Source: an uncultured Clostridium sp. (GTDB lineage: Bacteria > Bacillota > Clostridia > Clostridiales > Clostridiaceae). From it: a DNA stretch of 11,206 nt. How positions within the stretch are numbered: the first letter of the stretch is position 1; each line of letters starts with the position of its first letter. Made by a program: the position numbers and the translations under genes. The stretch covers positions 1 to 11,206 of the forward strand of contig UQBY01000046.1 of NCBI GenBank assembly GCA_900539375.1, read 5' to 3'. Under the pieces are notes generated by a model. That model ran no database searches. It saw nothing but the letters and a program-made list of their open reading frames with translations, and was not told where the DNA came from. Below are positions 6,911-11,206 of the stretch, in pieces.

Positions 6911-7453
6911 TTATTTAAATTCATATTTCTTAACTTCACAATTTTTTATGCCAAAGGAGGCAAATTCTTCATTAGTCATATTTCTAAAATAAGATTCTAT
7001 AATTCTAGATATGCCATTGTGTGCTACAAGTAAATAAGTTTTTTTATCTGATTCTTTTTTTATATCATCTAAAAGATTATATACTCTTTGGCATAAATGA
7101 AACATTGTTTCTCCACCTTCAAAATCATAAATAAAGTTTTCCTTTGCTTTTCTAAATTCTTCACTATTACGTGGAGTTGATTCATATTTTCCAAAATTTT
7201 GCTCTTTAAGGCGTATCTCCATTTTGCAAGGTATTTTAGTTTCTTCTGAAATATGTCTTGCAGTTTCTGTTGCTCTTATAAGAGGTGAATATAATATTTC
7301 ATCTATTTTTATACCACTATTAGCTATAAATTTTCCAACTTCAATTCCTTGTTTATGACCAAGTTCAGTTAGCTCAATGTCAGTAGAGCCACAAATTTTA
7401 TTTTCAACATTCCAAACAGTTTGTCCATGTCTTGTAAAATATACACATCCCAT
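6911..7453 (-). CDS. Histidine phosphatase family protein (phosphoglycerate-mutase-like)
   Basis: This 180-residue single-domain protein belongs to the branch-1 histidine phosphatases, which transfer or remove phosphate through a phosphohistidine. The catalytic RHG motif is R8-H9-G10 within TRHGQTVWN. R60 in SPLIRATETA, E84 in the LKEQNFGKYE segment and H145 in VAHNG complete the expected active site. It is shorter than cofactor-dependent glycolytic mutases (about 230-250 residues), so it is more likely a phosphatase acting on a sugar phosphate or other small metabolite than a true GpmA. It starts 6 bp after manO, with AGGAG 10 bases before the ATG, so the two are probably co-transcribed from the promoter at 7889-7917. 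The substrate cannot be told from sequence. Confidence 0.88.
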   Translation of the reverse strand: MGCVYFTRHGQTVWNVENKICGSTDIELTELGHKQGIEVGKFIANSGIKIDEILYSPLIRATETARHISEETKIPCKMEIRLKEQNFGKYESTPRNSEEFRKAKENFIYDFEGGETMFHLCQRVYNLLDDIKKESDKKTYLLVAHNGISRIIESYFRNMTNEEFASFGIKNCEVKKYEFK

Positions 7454-7459
7454 TATTCT

Positions 7460-7846
7460 TTAACTCCTATCTACTTTTTTTTTAAATATTGACTTTATAC
7501 CTCGTTTTACTACTTCAAAAAAGCTTAAAGAACGAACTATATTCTCTGCTCCAACATAATTTCTAATGGTTCTAAGTACTTTTTTCGTTTCTTTAGAAGC
7601 AAAAGTATATGTACCATTTTTCTTAGTTTTAATTGCATATCTTGGAATCCACTTTCCCTTAAGTAATATGGATACAATAACACAATCAACTTCCTCCCAG
7701 GGAATTTGAATATATTTACGTGGGTCACGAGAATTATAAAATTCAAAACTTTTATCACCAATCATTACTTTGCCATAATCTGAAACTCCTGTAAAGGCTG
7801 TTGAATCCATTACTAAATCTACTTTTTTGTTAAGTGATTGAACCAT
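7460..7846 (-). CDS. manO: DUF956 family protein, ManO (mannose PTS-associated)
   Basis: This 128-residue soluble protein belongs to the DUF956 family, which is found beside mannose-class PTS genes in Firmicutes and is commonly called ManO. It has no membrane segment or signal peptide. The N-terminus (LNKKVDLVMDSTAFTGVSDYGK) and the central segment around residues 44-75 (PRKYIQIPWEEVD and on) are family-like, and the C-terminus is strongly basic. A modulatory role in PTS expression or function is suggested by its constant neighbourhood, but the biochemical role is not established to my knowledge. Here it is separated from manN by a strong terminator and has its own promoter, so it can be expressed independently of the PTS. 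GGGAGG lies 8 bases before the ATG. The phosphatase gene follows after 6 bp. Confidence 0.85.
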   Translation of the reverse strand: MVQSLNKKVDLVMDSTAFTGVSDYGKVMIGDKSFEFYNSRDPRKYIQIPWEEVDCVIVSILLKGKWIPRYAIKTKKNGTYTFASKETKKVLRTIRNYVGAENIVRSLSFFEVVKRGIKSIFKKKVDRS

Positions 7847-7888
7847 ATAAAATCCTCCCTTATCTACTTAATATACCAATTTATTTTT

Positions 7889-7917
7889 ATTATATACTTT
7901 AAATATATTCCTATCAA
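7889..7917 (-). promoter_or_regulatory. Promoter of manO-phosphatase unit
   Basis: Minus-strand TTGATA (7912-7917) and a perfect TATAAT (7889-7894) are exactly 17 bp apart, immediately downstream of the manN terminator. The start point would be about 35 bp upstream of the manO ATG. Confidence 0.8.
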
Positions 7918-7923
7918 CTATTG

Positions 7924-7950
7924 TAAAAGCCTAGGCAAAACGCCTAGGCT
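7924..7950 (-). terminator. Terminator of the man PTS operon
   Basis: A perfect 9-bp GC-rich stem (agcctaggc at 7928-7936 with gcctaggct at 7942-7950) closes a 5-base loop. On the minus strand it is followed by TTTT. It starts 12 bases after the manN stop codon. The T-run is short but the stem is strong, so partial read-through into manO is possible. Confidence 0.85.
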
Positions 7951-7962
7951 AAGTTAAAAATC

Positions 7963-8874
7963 TTACATTAAACCAATTACATGGAATACAATTCCTACTA
8001 CGAATAATCCAAGGATAATTACAATTGGAGATACTTTCTTTTTAAGTAACCACATACAAAGAAGTGTAAGTAATAATCCTGCAAGTCCAGGGATTAATGA
8101 ATCTAAGTTGTTTTGTAATGTTGTAACCTTTTCACTAGTTAATGACAAGCCTGCTGCTTGTTGTAAAAGAGCTTGTTTAATACCTTCTGCTCCTGCTGGA
8201 AGACTACTCCAATCAATATAAGCACCTTCACTTAATGTAACCTTTGATACTGTTGGAGCAAAGGAAACTGATACCCACCTATTAACTAATGATCCTAAAA
8301 TGAACATACCTAAAATAGATGCACCCTTTGTAATATCTTGTAATAATCCACCTGATAAATCATCAGTAATACGAGAACCTGCTTTGTAACCAAGTTCTTG
8401 AGTATACCACATAAATGCCATACGTATAATATTCCAAGCAAAGAAGAATATTATTGGTCCAAGAATACTTCCATTCATAGCAAGTGAAGCTGCTAATGCA
8501 CCTAAAATTGGTCTAACAGTAAACCAGAAAACTGGGTCTCCAATACCTGCTAAAGGTCCCATCATACCAACCTTAACACCTTGAATTGTTGCATCTTCTA
8601 CTTCTACACCATTTGCACGTTCTTCTTCTAATACTAATGTTACACCAAGTATTGGTGATGCTACATATGGATGAGTATTAAAAAACTCTAAATGACGCTT
8701 TAATGCAGCTGCTTGTTCTTCTTTAGTCTTATATAATCTTTTAATAGCTGGTATCATTGCAAATGCCCAACCACCATTTTGCATTCTTTCATAATTCCAA
8801 GAACCTTGAAGGAAAAATGAACGTAACCAAACAGAAATTCTATCTTTTTTTGTTAATTTTAATTCTTTTGCCAT
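7963..8874 (-). CDS. manN: Mannose-class PTS membrane subunit IID
   Basis: This 303-residue protein is the IID subunit of a mannose-type phosphotransferase permease, which with IIC forms the membrane channel for hexose uptake. Family features are an N-terminal amphipathic region with NYERMQNGGWAFAMIP (27-42), KRHLEFFNTHPY (59-70), a GPLAGIGDP loop (106-114), hydrophobic segments at about 120-158 and 183-197, and C-terminal membrane helices (about 258-302). The length is normal for the family. It is last in the manL-manM-manN operon, 17 bp after manM, with a purine-rich GGAAGGGGGAA site before the ATG. Family IIC/IID pairs are also receptors for class IIa bacteriocins. Glucose/mannose is the likeliest substrate from the match to ManN; related hexoses or amino sugars are possible. 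Confidence 0.95.
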   Translation of the reverse strand: MAKELKLTKKDRISVWLRSFFLQGSWNYERMQNGGWAFAMIPAIKRLYKTKEEQAAALKRHLEFFNTHPYVASPILGVTLVLEEERANGVEVEDATIQGVKVGMMGPLAGIGDPVFWFTVRPILGALAASLAMNGSILGPIIFFFAWNIIRMAFMWYTQELGYKAGSRITDDLSGGLLQDITKGASILGMFILGSLVNRWVSVSFAPTVSKVTLSEGAYIDWSSLPAGAEGIKQALLQQAAGLSLTSEKVTTLQNNLDSLIPGLAGLLLTLLCMWLLKKKVSPIVIILGLFVVGIVFHVIGLM

Positions 8875-8891
8875 TTTAAGTTCCCCCTTCC

Positions 8892-9698
8892 TTAGTACTT
8901 ATCAATAATATCCCCTACAGGGTCACCAATGTTTGAGCTTCCGCCATTACCTGAACCACCTTGTTTAGAAAGTTTTAAGTAAATAAGTGCTAAAGATAAT
9001 CCTATTGCTCCAAGTCCTATAAGTGTAATATTAGTAACAGTTGCTAATACAAAACCAATTGCAAAGAATGGCCATACTTCCTTTGTTGCCATCATATTAA
9101 TTACCATTGCATAACCAACAGCTACAACCATTCCACCACCTATTGATAAACCATCTGTTAACCAAGCAGGCATAGAATTAAGTAATTTAGTAATTGGACC
9201 AGCACCAATTGCTAATATTAATCCTGCTGGAATTGCTATACGTATACCTTGTAAGCAAAGAGCGGCTATTTGCCACATTTCAACTACTCCTATCTTTCCT
9301 TCTTTAGCAGCTGAATCCATAAAATGTACAAAAGCTGTAGTAATTGTACGACAAATAATTGTTAATAATAATCCTGCAACTGCTAAAGGAATTGCAATAG
9401 CAATTGCTGAAGAAACTCCGTCTTTACCTTGTCCTCCAAGAACTAATATTATTGCTGAAGCAACTGATGCTAATGCTGCATCTGGTGCAACTGCAGCACC
9501 AATATTTGCCCAACCTAATGCAATCATTTGAAGTGTACCACCTAAAATCAAACATGGTAATAAATTACCTGTAACTAACCCAATTAATGTACATGCTACT
9601 ATTGGTTGATGAAATTGAAATTCATCCAAAACGCCTTCCATACCAGCTAAAAATGCTATAATAAGGACTAATATAACTTGAATTATATTTAAAGTCAT
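8892..9698 (-). CDS. manM: Mannose-class PTS membrane subunit IIC
   Basis: This 268-residue, very hydrophobic protein is the IIC subunit that binds and translocates the sugar together with IID. It has numerous membrane segments between residues 1 and about 245. Family-like signatures include FQFHQPIV (27-34), LGGTLQMIALGWANIGAAVAPDAA (about 52-75) and a GGGMVVAVGYAMVINMM stretch (about 187-203). The C-terminal tail is glycine- and serine-rich (KQGGSGNGGSSN and on), a typical soluble end in ManM/ManY proteins. The ATG is preceded by AGGAGGAG. It sits 36 bp after manL and 17 bp before manN, so all three should be co-transcribed. The stop codon and reading frame are clean, with no sign of decay. 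Confidence 0.95.
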   Translation of the reverse strand: MTLNIIQVILVLIIAFLAGMEGVLDEFQFHQPIVACTLIGLVTGNLLPCLILGGTLQMIALGWANIGAAVAPDAALASVASAIILVLGGQGKDGVSSAIAIAIPLAVAGLLLTIICRTITTAFVHFMDSAAKEGKIGVVEMWQIAALCLQGIRIAIPAGLILAIGAGPITKLLNSMPAWLTDGLSIGGGMVVAVGYAMVINMMATKEVWPFFAIGFVLATVTNITLIGLGAIGLSLALIYLKLSKQGGSGNGGSSNIGDPVGDIIDKY

Positions 9699-9734
9699 AA
9701 CTATTCTCCTCCTTTTTCATCTAAATAATTAGAT

Positions 9735-10709
9735 TTATTTTTTCTTTAATTCCTCTTGTGCCTTTTTAATTATTTCATCCATATTTTCTTTAGAATCACT
9801 TGGCACCTTACGAACATCAAATTTAAGTCCAGCTTTCTTTAATTTCATAAATGTATCAATGTCATTTTGATCAAAAGCAAGAGTTCTATTTGGTTGTACC
9901 TTACCTATAGAGTGTGCCATTGAACCAACATTAATAGTCTTTAAAGGAACTCCTCCTTCTACTGCCCTAAGTACATCTTGTGGATTTTCAAAAAGAAGTA
10001 ATGCTCTTTGTCCACCAAAATGTTTATCATCCTTTGCAAGTTCAATCATATGACTAACTGGAACAACATGGGCCTTAACTCCTGGAGGAGCAGCTTGTTG
10101 TATTAAATTTTTACGAAGCTTGTCTTTAGATACTGCATCTGAAACAACAATTATTCTTGTAGGATTAACTGCCTTTGTCCAACCAGTTGCCACTTGACCA
10201 TGAAGTAAACGAGAATCAATACGTGCTAAAACGTATTCAAATTTTCCAGGTGCCCCTGCATTAGATTGTGCCACTGATACTTCAGAAGCTTTACTCTCTT
10301 CCTTTGGTTCTAATTCTTCTGGTTTAATCTTTACGCCTTCTTTTCCTGCCTGTAGAATATAAGCTGCAATTTCATGGGCAGATTCCATTGAGAAACGAGC
10401 ACCATAAGCTTCAATAAGCATTGGTAGATTCATACCAGCTACAATTGCCCAGCTATCTTTATGTTCTTCAAATAAAGTATTAGCTTGATTAAATGGTGTA
10501 CCGCCCCAAAGATCAACTAAGAATAAAACTTCATCTTGGTTGTCAAATGATGCAATTGCCTCTTTTAGTTTTGCTTTAAAATCATCAGGTCCTTCACTTG
10601 GCATTAATGTAACAGCTTTTACATTTTCTTGTTCTCCAAAAATCATTTCACTAGATTGCAATATGCCTTTAGCAAATTCTCCGTGACTAGCAAGAATAAT
10701 TCCTACCAT
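9735..10709 (-). CDS. manL: Mannose-class PTS fused phosphotransfer subunit IIAB
   Basis: This 324-residue cytoplasmic protein passes phosphate from HPr to the incoming sugar. The IIA domain (about 1-125) carries the phosphorylated histidine H9 in ILASHGEFAKG, with the family motif DLWGGTPFNQA (66-76). A charged, flexible linker follows (about 128-155, rich in E, K, S and A). The IIB domain (about 157-320) carries the second phosphohistidine H170 in DSRLLHGQVATGW. A single fused IIAB chain is typical of the glucose/mannose ManL/ManX type. The ATG is preceded by a GGGGG ribosome site. It is the first gene of the operon, behind a leader of about 290 nt containing a RAT-like element and a terminator-like hairpin, so its expression is probably controlled by RNA antitermination. 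Confidence 0.95.
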   Translation of the reverse strand: MVGIILASHGEFAKGILQSSEMIFGEQENVKAVTLMPSEGPDDFKAKLKEAIASFDNQDEVLFLVDLWGGTPFNQANTLFEEHKDSWAIVAGMNLPMLIEAYGARFSMESAHEIAAYILQAGKEGVKIKPEELEPKEESKASEVSVAQSNAGAPGKFEYVLARIDSRLLHGQVATGWTKAVNPTRIIVVSDAVSKDKLRKNLIQQAAPPGVKAHVVPVSHMIELAKDDKHFGGQRALLLFENPQDVLRAVEGGVPLKTINVGSMAHSIGKVQPNRTLAFDQNDIDTFMKLKKAGLKFDVRKVPSDSKENMDEIIKKAQEELKKK

Positions 10710-10743
10710 TTTTTATACCCCCTATCTATTATTTATTGTTACT

Positions 10744-10790
10744 AAAATAAAAAAACATCAGCATTAAGAAATTTCATAAAATAATATCTG
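10744..10790 (-). terminator. Leader terminator-like hairpin ahead of manL
   Basis: On the minus strand a T-rich run GTTTTTTTATTTT (about 10744-10756) directly follows a possible 3' stem arm (10757-10766). That arm can pair locally with 10782-10790 (CAG and ATTA blocks, small internal loop). It can instead pair with the 3' half of the RAT-like element at 10910-10921 (10 bp, one bulged base). Either pairing would give an intrinsic terminator 35 nt before the manL start codon. The stem is only moderate, so confidence is limited. Confidence 0.5.
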
Positions 10791-10906
10791 CTATATAGTC
10801 ACAATTTACCCCTAAATAAATTTAATTTATAAAAACACATTATACCTTTTTTAATTATTCCAAAATTTATGTTATATAACAAATATTTAATTTTTAGATT
10901 TTCTTA

Positions 10907-10937
10907 AGCTAATGCCTGATTCAATCAGTAACACGCT
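10907..10937 (-). promoter_or_regulatory. RAT-like RNA antiterminator element (BglG/LicT/SacT type)
   Basis: The minus-strand RNA reads TGTTACTG, a 7-base spacer, then CAGGCA. These are the two conserved blocks of RAT elements bound by PRD-containing antiterminators (the E. coli bgl RAT has TGTTACTG, 6 bases, CAGGCA, as I recall it). CTGAT and ATCAG form the upper stem with a 3-base loop, GTTA and GCA form the usual internal loop, and AGC/GCT (10935-10937 with 10907-10909) closes a base stem. The total is 31 nt, close to the known size of about 29 nt. The base stem is weaker than consensus. The position, within the leader and upstream of a terminator-like hairpin, fits. The cognate antiterminator gene is not in the window. 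Confidence 0.6.
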
Positions 10938-11002
10938 ATGTATTATTTTTAATCTTTAGAAAAGCTTATAATATTGTATGCTTTCCCCCTGATTACGTTT
11001 TC

Positions 11003-11031
11003 AGTATATCACTTTTTTTCTAATGTTTCAA
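11003..11031 (-). promoter_or_regulatory. Promoter of the man PTS operon
   Basis: Minus-strand TTGAAA (11026-11031) and TATACT (11003-11008) are exactly 17 bp apart, each one base from consensus. Transcription would start near 10996, giving a leader of about 287 nt. No sigma-54 type GG-N10-GC element was found between this point and manL. The 10710-11206 region otherwise contains only the leader elements and the dyads listed separately; no gene is seen. Confidence 0.72.
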
Positions 11032-11067
11032 TATATTTTTCAACATTTTTTTATATTTTTTAATTTT

Positions 11068-11097
11068 TATTTCATAATAAACTTTTATTATGAAATA
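11068..11097. other. 14-bp-arm palindrome upstream of the man promoter
   Basis: Positions 11068-11081 and 11084-11097 are perfect reverse complements (core atttcataata / tattatgaaat) around a 2-base centre. It lies about 36 bp upstream of the man -35 box. It could be an operator or a cruciform/hairpin. It is pure AT apart from the central C and one G/C pair per arm, so chance cannot be excluded. A TTGACA on the minus strand (11101-11106) sits beside it without a well-spaced -10 box. Confidence 0.45.
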
Positions 11098-11132
11098 TCT
11101 TGTCAAAAAATATAACATTTATATAACTAAAA

Positions 11133-11164
11133 ACGCTTTAATTGTATTATTGTAAGCGTCAAAA
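11133..11164. other. Weak hairpin overlapping a cre-like sequence
   Basis: ACGCTT (11133-11138) and AAGCGT (11154-11159) are inverted copies. On the minus strand the hairpin is followed by TTTT, so it could be a weak terminator of a gene to the right of the window. The overlapping TGTAAGCGTCAAAA (11151-11164) matches the catabolite-control (CcpA) cre consensus TGWAANCGNTNWCA at all but two fixed positions. It is more than 110 bp upstream of the man promoter, so either reading is tentative. Confidence 0.35.
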
Positions 11165-11206
11165 ATTTCACGTATTTTAACTATAAATATCTGATGATAA
11201 AATAAA

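Noticed and set aside
7537..7761. 74-residue minus-strand reading frame
   Set aside because: It is fully inside manO in another frame; the manO frame has clear family features and a good start signal.
10710..11206. Sigma-54 (-24/-12) promoter for the man operon
   Set aside because: I looked for GG-N10-GC on the minus strand because this PTS class is often sigma-54 dependent; no acceptable match was found.

Overview
The window is AT-rich and most of its genes lie on the minus strand. Its gene content (a mannose-class PTS with a fused IIAB protein and a DUF956 partner, a clostridial-type CO dehydrogenase remnant, a heterodimeric drug-type ABC exporter) points to a low-GC anaerobic Firmicute of the Clostridia, probably Clostridium or a close relative. 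I cannot name the species. There is no rRNA, tRNA, CRISPR array or intact transposase.

Layout, left to right. (1) 1-510: a 101-residue stub of a CO dehydrogenase catalytic subunit (CooS). It keeps the N-terminal iron-sulfur cluster cysteines and lacks the whole catalytic domain. Short inverted repeats lie where homology is lost. (2) 470-4990: two adjacent ABC exporter half-transporter genes (minus) and a divergent MerR-family regulator (plus). The 106-bp gap between them carries a textbook MerR-type promoter: consensus -35 and -10 boxes 19 bp apart, with a perfect 15-bp dyad in the spacer. The face-to-face regulator promoter overlaps it. (3) 4990-5091: a 102-bp nearly palindromic element between convergent genes, MITE-like and probably also a two-way terminator. 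(4) 5115-6743: a GH13 alpha-1,6-glucosidase of the DexB/oligo-1,6-glucosidase type. (5) 6870-7917: a two-gene unit, DUF956 protein (ManO) then a histidine phosphatase, with its own promoter and terminator. (6) 7924-11031: a mannose-class PTS operon, IIAB (manL), IIC (manM) and IID (manN), ending in a strong hairpin. Its leader of about 290 nt has a good housekeeping promoter, a sequence closely matching the RNA antiterminator (RAT) targets of BglG/LicT/SacT-type proteins, and a downstream terminator-like hairpin.

How it fits together. The right half is sugar acquisition: a glucosidase likely to release glucose from alpha-1,6-linked oligosaccharides, a phosphotransferase system that takes up and phosphorylates glucose/mannose-type hexoses, and its usual small partner ManO. 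The left half is a drug- or toxin-responsive efflux unit in which the MerR protein, through its GyrI-like ligand domain, probably switches on the exporter by untwisting the 19-bp-spacer promoter.

The points most worth a second look are the RAT-like leader on a mannose-class PTS (a class usually tied to sigma-54/LevR-ManR control), the CO dehydrogenase stub with its CX2C D-cluster motif, the compact divergent MerR promoter, and the 102-bp palindromic element. I found no clearly new multi-gene system.
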